Shown here in pieces: positions 54,476 through 64,000 of a DNA stretch of 64,000 nt. The notes under the pieces were generated by a model. That model was not told the DNA's origin, searched no databases, and saw only the letters and a list, made by a program, of their open reading frames with translations. Every line of letters begins with the position of its first letter. The stretch's first letter is position 1. Source of the stretch: Trichomonas vaginalis G3 (Eukaryota; Parabasalia; Trichomonadida; Trichomonadidae). The DNA lies in contig NC_067208.1 of assembly GCF_026262505.1 (NCBI RefSeq), positions 17,617,962-17,681,961 of the forward strand. The letters run 5' to 3'. The translations under genes and the position numbers were made by a program.

Positions 54476-56356
54476 ATGCCACGTAAGATACGTAAGAATA
54501 TACGTAAGAGGAAGAGAGCATTGAAACATCCAATAGTAAGACTAACACCACAACAACAGTTGCAACAACAAATGCTGAATGACCCCACTATGTTGCAACA
54601 AATGTCAAGCAATCCTATGCTTTTAAACCGAGTTGTTGGTGCACAGAGTGGAGGTTTAAGAGCGGCACTTTTAGCGAAAATGGCAGGCTATGGTGGAGCT
54701 GCAGACGGAACAGCCTATAACCCTCAAAGTCAAATGAATTTGAGTTCACTCAAAAATCAAATAACAGATGTCAAAAAGTCAAACATAGACATACAGAAGC
54801 AAATAAGTGAAAACGAAAAGAAACTAGAATATGACAGACACACAAAGAAACTCAATGAGTTAAACGTAGAGAAAAAGAAGAAAGAAGAACAACTGAAAGA
54901 ACTAAGTACAGAGGAATATGCGAAAAAAGTGTCAGAAAAAGCAACAGAAGTAGCAAAAATGGAACAAGATGTCATAAATTTGAAAAACCATACTACTCAA
55001 TATAAAATACTGAAAGATGAAGAGATAAAACAAAAAGCCCTGAAGACATATATGGATAGCGATGAGTATAAAAAAGAAGTTGAAGCAAATGTAAAGGCAG
55101 AAAAACTTTTACAGTTGCAAAACCAAACCGTACAGTATGAAAACTTAGCACAAGAAAGTAAAAATAACGACGCGGCTATGCAAAAGGCAATGAAAAGCGC
55201 AGAATATATAAAAGCCAACAATGACTGGTTAGATGCCCAAGCCAACGCTAAAGCAGCCCAACTCATAGGGTCAATAAGGACAAAAATACAAGCGGATGAA
55301 GACAGTTCAAATGAAGCTTTAACAAATGCTGACTTTAAGAACGCCTTCGAAGCTCTTCATAGTAAGGTGAAACAAGTGAACGACTTCTCATCTGGAAAGA
55401 AACTGAAGTCTGAAGGTTTCGACAAAGAGTTAAAAGAAGTAGCACAAAATATGACGAAAATAACAGATGCAGCAACGAGACAGGCAGTTCAAAGTGCCTA
55501 TGACGCCGTTAGAGCAACTGTTGTGGAAAGTCAAGAAAAAGAGTTACAACAGACCAAAACAGACCTAGTAAATGCTTTCTTAAAAACGAAAAGTCAGGTA
55601 GGACATTATGCTGCAGATGGAACATATGTGCCAGCTGGTGGAACTTATATACCACCAAACCCTCCAAGAGAAGCACCTGCACCAGGACTACCTAACACAT
55701 TTACATCGTCACATGGACATAGACACAGGCATGCACCACAACAACAACCACAACCAACAGTTCAAAACCCTGCACAACAACAACCACAAACAGAGCAAGG
55801 ACATAAAAGAAGTAGAGAACAAGGAAACCAAGAATTCTTAAAAATGCTTAAAGAAGAGTGTGGTTTCCCAGATAGTATTGACTTTAGTGACAGATATAAA
55901 GAAGCTATTAGAAAGTTCAAGGATGGAAATACTGACCCGGACCTATTTAGCTTTATGGCTCAGCACCAAAACGGATATAATCTCAAACCTGGAAAATACA
56001 AGCTCGCTAAGGGATATGATTTAATAGCATATCATCCAAATGACATGGATGAATTTACTCCGAGATATTTGATGTCAGAGCTAAATGACAATTCAACTTT
56101 CGTCATGAAACGCGTAAAAAATAGAGACGGAACGAAAGAACAAAAGCTTATGAATGCGGATGACGTAGATAGGGAAATTGTTGAAAACGGTCTCGGAATA
56201 TATGAAATGCCAGCAGATGAGGTACAAGAAACTCCACAGGAAGAACTAGTTCAGATACAACCAGACATGGAAGAAATAGTTCAGCAACAACAGCTAGAAG
56301 AGCCTGAAGGAAACGAACAAGTCCTCCTTTGGAAACTAACTCACAGAACTAGATGA
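54476..56356 (+). CDS. Coiled-coil protein of the second virus-like element
   Basis: 626 residues. A very basic N-terminus (RKIRKNIRKRKRALKH) is followed by a Gln-rich region, then long Lys/Glu-rich heptads (about 85-330), a Pro/Gln/His-rich linker near 385-440, and a Glu-rich C-terminus. The basic head could bind DNA. No family is recognised; the position ahead of capsid-like genes suggests a virion or core component. Confidence 0.6.
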   Translation: MPRKIRKNIRKRKRALKHPIVRLTPQQQLQQQMLNDPTMLQQMSSNPMLLNRVVGAQSGGLRAALLAKMAGYGGAADGTAYNPQSQMNLSSLKNQITDVKKSNIDIQKQISENEKKLEYDRHTKKLNELNVEKKKKEEQLKELSTEEYAKKVSEKATEVAKMEQDVINLKNHTTQYKILKDEEIKQKALKTYMDSDEYKKEVEANVKAEKLLQLQNQTVQYENLAQESKNNDAAMQKAMKSAEYIKANNDWLDAQANAKAAQLIGSIRTKIQADEDSSNEALTNADFKNAFEALHSKVKQVNDFSSGKKLKSEGFDKELKEVAQNMTKITDAATRQAVQSAYDAVRATVVESQEKELQQTKTDLVNAFLKTKSQVGHYAADGTYVPAGGTYIPPNPPREAPAPGLPNTFTSSHGHRHRHAPQQQPQPTVQNPAQQQPQTEQGHKRSREQGNQEFLKMLKEECGFPDSIDFSDRYKEAIRKFKDGNTDPDLFSFMAQHQNGYNLKPGKYKLAKGYDLIAYHPNDMDEFTPRYLMSELNDNSTFVMKRVKNRDGTKEQKLMNADDVDREIVENGLGIYEMPADEVQETPQEELVQIQPDMEEIVQQQQLEEPEGNEQVLLWKLTHRTR

Positions 56357-56360
56357 AGAT

Positions 56361-57704
56361 TTGGAACAGCCGAAAATTCTTGACCCTCAACAAGAGTATG
56401 CGGAGAATATGGAATATTTCCAAGAGTCTAAAAAAAATTCGGCTGACATAGTAGAAGAATATCGAAAAATGTTTGCCGACATACAAAAGACTCCAACACC
56501 AGATGAAAATATTCAGCATAGAATGGAAGTACTGAAAGAAAATGTACACAAATACAACAACCCTTTTTACTTACGAGCATTTAACGTTCAATCTTCGGAT
56601 GAACTCGGTGAAAATAAAAGGTTAAATTTCAAGAAAACATATAGAAATGAAACATTGTTTAAAGTTCATTCAGAACCTAACCAAGATGGAAACAAACCTA
56701 CTTTTGTTTCTGCAGACGATGGAACTACAATGAGATGGGGTCATAAAGCTAACCCGGATAGGTGGTTCATAAACTTACAACCTCAATTCCAAGAAGTTGT
56801 AGACGCAATGGAAGTCAATGGTGAACGAGACATAGCTGGTATTTTAAGCGCGGCTTTAATGCCATTGAAAGATATGAAACATGCAGATATTTTGGACCAG
56901 TATGAAATGAACATGGCTGATGGAAATATAACACCTGACGTTCTAGAACATTTATCTCAAAGAACTACACAGAACCATAGAGATGGTATATTTGGTGAAG
57001 AGTTTAGAAAGAGAGTTAGGGAGAGAGAAGGAAGAGAACCTATTGTACATGACCTTGCAAACGAAAGTTTACAAAATGTCATAAAAACTTACTTTGCAGA
57101 CGATGAACCGAGAAGGGATGAATATTTAAGAAAACTCAAATGGACAGTACCAAATGAAATGTTAGTATTGAAAAACATGTTCCTTGACAAAATAAAACCA
57201 ACTACAGAAATAAACGACGCAAGACTGAAAGATTGGGTAAAAGCTTTCCCATTCACAAAAGATATAGTTGGTAACATGGAAAGAAAACCAGAATGGCTAC
57301 AAAAACATATATTTGGAAACGAGCTTATTCCATATGGACAGGCTCTGTTTGAAGAGCTTGAACCGGAAACTCAGGAAAGAGTCATGCAAACAATACGCGA
57401 AGACTCAAATACAAACTATGACAAACTCTTTCTAGGATATAGGGTACCTGAGATGGGCGACCAGAGCCCAAAGGCAAAAAGGACATGGGAAATTTACAAC
57501 ATACTAGGTGAACATGAGGCAAAGATGCAACAACTTCAAGCAGAGGGCAAGTTACCAAAGCGACACCAAAGAAGAAGAGTAGAACAAAGTGAAAGTAGTG
57601 AAGAACAAAGTGAAAGTAGTGGCAATGAAGGAAAAAGAAGAGTTAAAAACTCAGTCAGGAAGAAAGTAAAGCTTGGTCCACGTGGGTTCTATTATGACAC
57701 ATAA
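56361..57704 (+). CDS. Hypothetical structural-looking protein of the second virus-like element
   Basis: About 447 residues, charged and helical throughout (NMEYFQESKKNSADIVEEY near the start), ending in a Ser/Glu segment and a very basic tail (KRRVKNSVRKKVKLGPRGF). The beginning of this frame lacks a clear ATG, and it closely follows the previous coiled-coil gene. Function unknown; the basic tail suggests nucleic-acid contact. Confidence 0.5.
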   Translation: MEQPKILDPQQEYAENMEYFQESKKNSADIVEEYRKMFADIQKTPTPDENIQHRMEVLKENVHKYNNPFYLRAFNVQSSDELGENKRLNFKKTYRNETLFKVHSEPNQDGNKPTFVSADDGTTMRWGHKANPDRWFINLQPQFQEVVDAMEVNGERDIAGILSAALMPLKDMKHADILDQYEMNMADGNITPDVLEHLSQRTTQNHRDGIFGEEFRKRVREREGREPIVHDLANESLQNVIKTYFADDEPRRDEYLRKLKWTVPNEMLVLKNMFLDKIKPTTEINDARLKDWVKAFPFTKDIVGNMERKPEWLQKHIFGNELIPYGQALFEELEPETQERVMQTIREDSNTNYDKLFLGYRVPEMGDQSPKAKRTWEIYNILGEHEAKMQQLQAEGKLPKRHQRRRVEQSESSEEQSESSGNEGKRRVKNSVRKKVKLGPRGFYYDT

Positions 57705-57734
57705 ACCCAACTATTCTATATTTTTACATATGAA

Positions 57735-59349
57735 ATGTACGCCGCTCAGAATATAACGCCAACAGTTTTGGATGCCATGAATGGAAATGTTTCCGAATGG
57801 TATAACGAATGCGACAATGCCATTAGAAGGTCAGAAATAGTTCCTGGAACTTACGAATATACAACTGCTGTTTCTTATGGAAACGTAGGTGAGTTTGGAG
57901 AAGGTTCTTCAACAACAGTAGATATTGCATGCGACAGGTTTCATATAATTTCTATTGACAACTCTTTCTTATACGTGGAACAAGACATTGAAATAAAACC
58001 TTCTGCCAAGTTGTCTGACAAGAAAGGTTGCAATGGAATTTTCTATGTCGGATACCAATATGCTCCAGAAGTTTTCATGGGATATAAGATATATTCTAAC
58101 TCTGACTTAGTTCAAACAGTAACATGGGCAAACTATGAATGGTTCGCTTTGAGAAACTCAGTACAACCACAAGCTAGAGAACAAACAGACCAGTATGCAA
58201 CTATTGAGAAAATAAGAAGACTTGACCCTAACGTTCCAGGAGTTTATGTTGACCTTTCTGGACAAACTGCAGCAGCAGTAACCAAAGTAAAACTGAAACT
58301 TAGAGTTCCTTTGTCATCTTTCCTCATCTTCAGGTTTTTAAGATACTTGCCAAACTGGGCAGGAAAAATTTCTATCGAACTTACTCCAAGCAAAAATAAC
58401 TTAGTCATTGCACCAACGCAAGACCCATTCACTCTTACTGTAGCTGGAACTGGTGGAGCCAAGTTCTGTGACTTTTGCAAAGACAAAGTTGACTTAGACT
58501 TTGGTTTCTCAAACCTCAACACTGAAGTAAACTACTACTTCAATGCTGCTGGAACTGCTTGGACCAGTTAAGTTCACATGCGAAAAATTTGAATGCAAGA
58601 GAATAGAAAGCAGACTTGCAGTCTATATGTTGGACCCAGATATTTCAAATGCTTTAGCTGCCAAATATATTGCAGTTCCACTTATGTTCCCTATACACCA
58701 AATATCTGTCAAAGACTTTGCAGGTGAAGTTGGAAACCAAAGTGCTGACCCAGGTGCAAGAACAGATATTGCCTTAACAACTGCAATGAAACATGCAGAT
58801 ACTATGTTTGTACTGTTCAGACGAACTATAAATGACTATTCTTGTTTCTACAACCCCGGTATTAAATATCATATAAACATAGATGGCAAATACTATCCAA
58901 GAGAAGAATATTCTACAGTTGAGGATATGAGGTCATACAACTTGACATTAGATGCTATGAACTTTAACAACAACTTCACAACAACCATTAACCCTGAAAT
59001 GCAAAGTTCTATTATGCCATATGTGAAAGTATGGACTCATACAGGAGGTCAAAACACTCAATATACAAATGGAGACCGTTCAAACTTTTGGCTTGGCATT
59101 CCATTTGCTGACTCAGAAGACTTTATGGGTGGTATTTCAACTGTTGGTACAGTTCAAATACAATATACTGGTGACAGAGACGGTCCAAATGAATTGAAAG
59201 CAAAGAAGTTTACAAAACCAATAGCACTTTTCACGGAAGATGCTCTTTTGAAGATTCGTTCGATGAAACCTGCTGGGCTCCTCAGATTGGTATATAACGA
59301 CAGCTTCCATCGAGCAGATTTTGGCAGCAGGTCAGTAAGTTGTTCTTGA
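57735..59349 (+). pseudogene. Capsid-like protein region, broken
   Basis: Beta-rich, Gly/Pro/Asn-rich sequence with aromatic strands typical of jelly-roll capsid proteins: VPLSSFLIFRFLRYLPNW, KISIELTPSKNNLVI, then FPIHQISVKDFAGEV, FVLFRRTINDYSCFYNPG and KYHINIDGKYYPREEY. The size of the region and its place before the ATPase/helicase block fit a double jelly-roll major capsid protein of the Polinton-like-virus lineage. The assignment is by pattern. The region is broken. Confidence 0.5.
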
Positions 59350-59650
59350 ACTGACTTCTCTCCGTCAAATATTGACAGTACGCCAGTTTTGATATAATAT
59401 TGTATTATAAACTTACCTTTAGAAATATCGGTCAGTTTTGTTGTTATATTTTTGTCTGCTTCAAGAACTTTCACCATCTCGGTTACCAACTTTCTTTGCT
59501 TTATGAAATATTTTGGTTCAGCAAAGACTGCTATTCTATAACATTTTCCATTGTTTGTATAAAGAACTATTCTATCAATGAACTTGTATTGTTTGTGTGT
59601 AAACTTTGTTCTGCTTCAATTCGAAGAGATACTCGAATACGTCCATCTTT
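59340..59650 (-). pseudogene. Small minus-strand gene remnant in the second virus-like element
   Basis: Between the capsid-like region and the next plus-strand gene, the minus strand holds protein-like sequence (MDVFEYLFELKQNKVYTQT near the start; later LVTEMVKVLEADKNITTKL). It is broken. No family is recognised. Confidence 0.4.
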
Positions 59651-59663
59651 TTATTCTAAGTAA

Positions 59664-60152
59664 ATGTCATTTCCGAAAAATAGAAGCGTAAGTGTTTCAA
59701 AAGGTTTAATGGCGATGGCAGATGTGAAGTTAAATTCACCAACTCAAACAAACAGTCAAAGTGTTGTTGTCAATGTCAAAGACAGAGATGTTGAAGTGGG
59801 GAAACCATACGAAGACGAAGATGGTATAACAATAGTTCCTGTAAAAGAACAACCAACATACCCTGAAGTTAGCAGAGACTTAAGTTCTGTTGCAGATATT
59901 CGAAACGACTACCAACAACTGAAAGACAAACTTAAAACTCAGGAGAAGATTTGTCAAGCTTTAGGTCTAATGTTAAACTTGGTCGAACACAACCCTGTAA
60001 AAGTGAACTCATATGTCATTGCACCTCATGAAATTTTGAAAGAACTATTGAAACTTTTGACAGAGGCAGACGATATAAACATCAAAGAAATAGAACCGAC
60101 ATTGCTTGCTGTGGTGTTTCATATAATGTCATTGACAAGATATACGTTATGA
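59664..60152 (+). CDS. Hypothetical 162-residue protein of the second virus-like element
   Basis: Begins MSFPKNRSVSVSKGL. A Ser/Thr/Asn-rich first half is followed by a helical second half (DYQQLKDKLKTQEKICQALGLML...). No motif is recognised. It looks whole. Confidence 0.5.
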   Translation: MSFPKNRSVSVSKGLMAMADVKLNSPTQTNSQSVVVNVKDRDVEVGKPYEDEDGITIVPVKEQPTYPEVSRDLSSVADIRNDYQQLKDKLKTQEKICQALGLMLNLVEHNPVKVNSYVIAPHEILKELLKLLTEADDINIKEIEPTLLAVVFHIMSLTRYTL

Positions 60153-60235
60153 AAGGAGTGAAACGTGAACTTAAAATATAGTTTCCCAGACGTCATAAAA
60201 ATATTTGACGACCACAACATTTCATTAAAATTTAC

Positions 60236-61052
60236 TTGCTAAGTAAAAATGGCAGAAGAATAGTGGTTTATACTATTACGACTAAAAACCCTGAGTCATA
60301 TAATTCTATAACAACAAACTTACAAAGTCCTCAAGGACGATATTGTAAACTGACCTTAAACACGATGACGACTAAAGCCTGTTTTGCTCTTTTGACACCA
60401 GAAGATTTTATTGTTGTGAATGGTAAAAAATACTTCTTTGAAGATACTTACTCAGATATACCACCAACAGGTTTTGTTGACTTATTTAATACTTTAAGGA
60501 CGGATGTAACATGTGCTGCAACTAGAGCAGGTTTCATTATGTTTGGATGTCCGACTGAGTTTAGTATAAACGATATGAGCTATAATACAAAACTTATCTG
60601 GTTTTTACTACCAACAGTTTCCTATAACAGGAAAAGGTGTCATACAAGGAATGTCTGTTCCATTGACTTTAAGTACACCTATTTTATATATTGTTTCAAA
60701 CTTAGGTTCAAAGTGCTATTCGAATGTCGACAGAAACTACTATGACCAAAAGATACTCATGCGTATAAACAACACTTTCTCTGCTGGTTTGCCTATTGTT
60801 CATTCGAATGCAGAGTTTTCAGCTTTAGTGAACTCAAACACTTTGGCAAACATAAACTTAACCTTAGTTGACGCAAACTTTGTTCCTGTAAAACTTTTAT
60901 GTCCTATGTATTTGTCAATGACGGCAGAAAGTTTCGAATTGGAAGATGCAACTGGTGAAAGTATTGTACTACAAGAACAACTTCAACAACAACTAGCTCA
61001 AGAACAACAAATGCAACAAATGGAACAAATGCAACAAATAGCTCAAGAATAA
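60236..61052 (+). pseudogene. Minor-capsid/penton-like region, broken
   Basis: Beta-rich sequence (RYCKLTLNTMTTKACFALLTP, FIMFGCPTEFSINDMSY) and a Gln-rich tail (EQMQQIAQE). A single jelly-roll minor capsid protein would fit the position and composition, but this is inferred. The region is broken. Confidence 0.35.
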
Positions 61053-61068
61053 AAAAAATATTTTTTTT

Positions 61069-61081
61069 TATTTTTATATAA
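61069..61081 (+). promoter_or_regulatory. TATTTTTATATAA box before the helicase region
   Basis: The same 13-mer that touches two Polinton start codons (1747 plus, 5208 minus) lies here, close to an ATG at 61086. Confidence 0.45.
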
Positions 61082-61085
61082 AAAA

Positions 61086-62319
61086 ATGTACAGAATAGAC
61101 GTTTCAGATTTTTATGACTTCCAAGCGTTCAGAAATATGTGTCCATTTAGAGACTATAACAAAGCAGTCGAGAATTTGAAACGTTTAGTCATTTATGTCG
61201 ACTCTGCCCCAGAATGTTATGTCATGAAAGAATGGGATGTAGTCTTTAACAAACCAAGAGCGACAATAGTTTCAGAACAAGAATGTAAACAGAAACTTAA
61301 GAAAATAAAAGTCGTACAAGTTGGCATGAAGATGTTAGATGCTTGGGATATCTTATTGTCAAAGTTAGAAGATTTTTCAGTTCGTGGTATAAAGTTCTAT
61401 ACACCTTCTCCAAACTTCTATTCTATCTTCACTGGATATAAATACGAACAAGTAGAATGGAAAGAAAATGTTATAGAAGCTTGGTTAGACCATGTCAAAG
61501 AAATTATATGCAATGGAAACGAAAAGTCTATGAGTATATCTTATGTTGGTTTGCAAACATCTTACAACATCCAAGTGCTAAAAATGAAACTGCTCTCATT
61601 GTAATTGGAAAACAAGGAACTGGTAAGACACTTTCTTTACAGATATTTTGTGCAAACTGTTAGAGGGCTATTCGAACCCGAATATGACAAACTTAGAAAA
61701 CATCTGCGGTAAATTTAACTCTTCAATAGAGAATATGAAACTTATAGTATGTAACGAACTTCAAAGTATAGATACAACAAAGGTTTTAAACTCGGATGCT
61801 TTGAAGAGTCTTATAACAGACAAAGTTGGAGTTGTTGAAAGAAAATATAAAGACCAAAGAGTTTGTGAAAATGTTGCAAATTTCGTCATGGTTTCAAACA
61901 ATGCCGTTCCGATGAAGTTAGAAAGTTCTGACAGAAGATATGTAGTTGTCAGAACGTCAGAAGCTCATATGCAAGATACAGAATATTTTGACGACTTAGC
62001 AGAAACTTTGACACCTAACTTTTACAACCACTTGTTCTCATATTTCATGACATTAGATATTTCTAAGTTCAATCCAAGACAAATTCCACATACCGAAGAG
62101 AGACAAACATTGTTAGAAGCAAACAAGAGTGTATATGAACTGTTCATAGATGAAACTGACTTTGAGTGTTTAGATGAAAGGTCATTGTACGATTCGTATA
62201 AACAATATTGTCAAGAGTATGGTTATATGACAGCGTCTAAACGAACATTCTTGGCAAATGTCAAAAGTCTTTTAGACGTACAGAATGGTGTATATACAAA
62301 GAAAAATTTTTCTGAGTAA
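61086..62319 (+). pseudogene. Superfamily 3 helicase region, broken
   Basis: It contains a Walker A motif GKQGTGKT, a Walker B-like LIVCNELQS, an Arg/Lys-bearing segment (DKVGVVERKYKD), and the SF3 motif C VMVSNNAVP followed by SSDRRYVVV. This is the order of SF3 replicative helicases of parvoviruses, NCLDVs, virophages and Polinton-like viruses. No primase domain is clear in the N-terminal part. The helicase would unwind element DNA for replication. The region is broken. Confidence 0.8.
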
Positions 62320-62356
62320 ATTTTAAAAAAAATATTTTTTTTATCCGATAGAAAAG

Positions 62357-62776
62357 ATGACGAAATTCATCTCAGTCAACAAGTATATGACAGAAGTCAA
62401 AGAAGAACTAGACCCATTCACATATTTGAATGTTTACTTCTACCATTTTGAAAAGTCTACATTTGACAAAGTTTGGAACATCGAACCAGTTAAGTTTGCT
62501 ATTGTGACTAAAAATGGTGCGAAATTTGAAGACTTAGACATAGAAGGTTTGTTAACAGTCAAAGAAAGTTTTGACAGAAGGTTTTCAAACCTTAAAGAAG
62601 GCAAAGCATACAAACTTGTTATACCTTATGAACCAAAGAAAGCAGACGACTATGAATATTATGAGTCTAAGATAGTTGAAGTTCAAGGTAAATTGGGTAA
62701 AAAGATTTTAGAGTCTAAGCCAGTGTTTGCTCCTAAAGAGGAAGAGAACATTGACATTGACCCAGAAATGTTCTAA
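62357..62776 (+). CDS. Hypothetical 139-residue protein of the second virus-like element
   Basis: Begins MTKFISVNKYMTEVKEEL. A mixed alpha/beta pattern, with aromatic residues in strand-like stretches (TYLNVYFYHFEKS, YKLVIPYEPKKAD) and an acidic tail, is compatible with a small single-stranded-DNA-binding or accessory replication protein. This is inference only; it looks whole. Confidence 0.45.
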   Translation: MTKFISVNKYMTEVKEELDPFTYLNVYFYHFEKSTFDKVWNIEPVKFAIVTKNGAKFEDLDIEGLLTVKESFDRRFSNLKEGKAYKLVIPYEPKKADDYEYYESKIVEVQGKLGKKILESKPVFAPKEEENIDIDPEMF

Positions 62777-62792
62777 AAATAAAATTTTATTT

Positions 62793-63239
62793 TTACATGT
62801 CAAATTTCTTTTTCTCTGGCTCTGGTTCTTTCTTCTCTTCTTCTACTTTCTTTTCTTTCTTTTCTCTCTTCTTCTTCTCTGGTGGAGTTATGTCAAACTT
62901 CTCAGAACCATATTTTTGTAAAAGGTCTTTGTCCTTTAATAGCTCTTCTATTCTGTTTTCTATTTCATTTTCAAGAACAGCGCATGTGTCTTCTTTGCAT
63001 TCTAAGAAGTTTTGTTGGACTTCATCTCTCCAAGAGGCGTCATCTCTGTCAACAAGTCTGTCATTGACAAATTTTAAGACTTCTCTGCTTAACGTTTTAT
63101 GGTTCTTGTCATATTCCCAGAAACAGAACTTTAGAACAAATTCACCTTTCTTGTTTACACTATGTAAGATTTTATGGTCGACAGATGTTTTGCTGTCGAA
63201 AAGCTTGTCTCGAATATAGATAGCGAAATCGCTAGACAT
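62793..63239 (-). CDS. Hypothetical 148-residue minus-strand protein of the second virus-like element
   Basis: Begins MSSDFAIYIRDKLFDSKTS. It contains FCFWEYDKNHKTLSREVL and a Lys/Glu-rich tail (KKKREKKEKKVEEEKKEPE). It lies between the helicase region and the ATPase and points away from the ATPase. Function unknown. Confidence 0.45.
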   Translation of the reverse strand: MSSDFAIYIRDKLFDSKTSVDHKILHSVNKKGEFVLKFCFWEYDKNHKTLSREVLKFVNDRLVDRDDASWRDEVQQNFLECKEDTCAVLENEIENRIEELLKDKDLLQKYGSEKFDITPPEKKKREKKEKKVEEEKKEPEPEKKKFDM

Positions 63240-63275
63240 TTCCTAAAAGATAAAAATTTTAATTTTTCTAAAAAT

Positions 63276-64000
63276 ATGTTAGAAAAAAAGTTTGCTGACA
63301 TTGACAAGAAATTTGAGAATGTTTTAAATAAGAACAAGAGGAAGTTGGAAAATGCTCAGATAAAACCCATACATGACAAGTTCCTATTTGCTCAGAATGG
63401 TATAACAGGTCTAATCGCACCACCTGGGTCGGGCAAGACTTTCACTTATCTTAAAATGGCTGCACAACAACAAGAACTAGATGAGAAGAACCCATTCTAT
63501 GAGTTAGTAGTCATTTGTAGTACTTCTGGTCAATTTGACCAAACCGTCAATTCGTTCAAAGATATTATAAAAAAGTCTAAGTTAGTATGTATAAAAGACT
63601 CTGAGTTGTTAGATTGGATAAAGAAGTACCAAAGAAGAGTTTTGAAGTACAATGCTATAAATGAGTATGTCAATTCTAAGTTTAAAGACCCAAATGAGGA
63701 AATGCAGAGAATATTAGAGAAGAAACACTTCAGAAACAAACAGAAAGAGATAGAATACATTTCGAAGAAATTGCAATCTTACGATTGGAAGACTTACCCT
63801 CACAGATGTCTTCTTATCTTAGATGACTTTGCTTCTCATCCTTTGTTAAAGAACAGAGAACAAGACATGTGTCGAATTCTCAAGAAGCTCAGACACTTTA
63901 ACATTTCAGTTGTCATTTGTGTACAGACAGCAAAGAGTTTAAGTAAGGATGTAAAGAGAATACTTACTGATATCATACTTTTCCCCGGATTGTCCGAAGA
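63276..64000 (+). CDS. Packaging ATPase (HerA/FtsK, A32-like), runs off the window
   Basis: At least 241 codons from MLEKKFADIDKKFENV, open to the window edge. Walker A is GLIAPPGSGKT (about residues 49-59) and Walker B is CLLILDDFASH (about 170-180). A sensor-like segment (VVICVQTAKSL) follows. This matches the A32-type genome-packaging ATPase shared by Polintons, virophages and large DNA viruses, which pumps DNA into capsids. Its presence with capsid-like genes supports a virion-forming ancestor. Confidence 0.85.
   Translation, partial: MLEKKFADIDKKFENVLNKNKRKLENAQIKPIHDKFLFAQNGITGLIAPPGSGKTFTYLKMAAQQQELDEKNPFYELVVICSTSGQFDQTVNSFKDIIKKSKLVCIKDSELLDWIKKYQRRVLKYNAINEYVNSKFKDPNEEMQRILEKKHFRNKQKEIEYISKKLQSYDWKTYPHRCLLILDDFASHPLLKNREQDMCRILKKLRHFNISVVICVQTAKSLSKDVKRILTDIILFPGLSE

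Larger units (their letters stand above)
54213..64000. mobile_element. Polinton-like-virus type element, partly broken; right end outside window
   Basis: A virus-like fossil. Composition changes at 54213: codons become C/G-ended and a GC-rich palindromic leader follows (54215-54256). Parts in order: two long helical/coiled-coil genes, a capsid-like region, small genes on both strands, another structural-looking region, a superfamily 3 helicase, small genes, and a packaging ATPase that runs off the window. No integrase or polymerase B is in view, unlike the first element. About five breaks are apparent; several genes look whole, so it is probably younger than the Polinton at 1-8600. Confidence 0.7.

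Noticed and set aside
62797-63219. 140-codon Ser/Phe-rich plus-strand frame
   Set aside because: Antisense shadow of the Lys/Glu-rich minus-strand gene at 62793-63239.

Overview
The window looks like nuclear DNA of a parabasalid protist (Trichomonas, Tritrichomonas or a close relative). Intergenic DNA is very AT-rich. Several start codons follow an initiator-like TCAPyTT/TCATTT motif by 10-25 bases. The host genes are almost all unspliced and include trichomonad-type ankyrin proteins, a CFAP100-like flagellar coiled-coil protein, a degenerate CAMK-like kinase and a degenerate kexin-like protease. A Polinton of the Trichomonas Maverick type fills the left edge. All names come from reading the sequence; no database search was run.

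Layout. 1-8600: a broken Polinton (fibre-like gene, integrase, protein-primed DNA polymerase B), carrying a Mutator-like element with clear TIRs and a 9-bp target duplication at 3670-5171. 8600-20113: a MITE, a coiled-coil gene, a kexin-like pseudoprotease, a VPS9-like gene with one probable 44-nt intron, a small trichomonad gene and CFAP100. 20427-23986: two tandem ankyrin genes, the second with one in-frame stop, plus a decayed second copy of part of CFAP100, so the block was duplicated together. 24000-29100: AT-rich DNA with a TIR element (25581-27854).

29098-33705: a foldback-like structure whose two inverted arms are arrays of a 132-bp multi-hairpin satellite, around a hypothetical gene and a third palindromic array. 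35522-42501: a large propeller-like protein, a pseudokinase and a coiled-coil gene with one in-frame stop. 42709-46398: three TIR elements, one nested in another with a 9-bp target duplication. 46512-50724: PQ-loop protein, UAS-UBX (FAF2-like) protein, a possible RNA-binding protein and a multi-pass membrane protein. 50764-53566: another inverted-repeat-bounded element, filled by about ten copies of a 250-bp unit with four long hairpins.

54213-64000 (runs off the right edge): a second, unrelated capsid-bearing virus-like element of Polinton-like-virus type, with coiled-coil proteins, capsid-like genes, a superfamily 3 helicase and a packaging ATPase, and with more C/G-ended codons than its surroundings. 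It is partly broken.

The most unusual theme is palindromes. GC-rich perfect hairpins with loops of exactly three bases are scattered through AT-rich intergenic DNA and also occur inside Polinton genes, where they read through in frame. Separately, whole transposon-like units are built from tandem multi-hairpin satellites.
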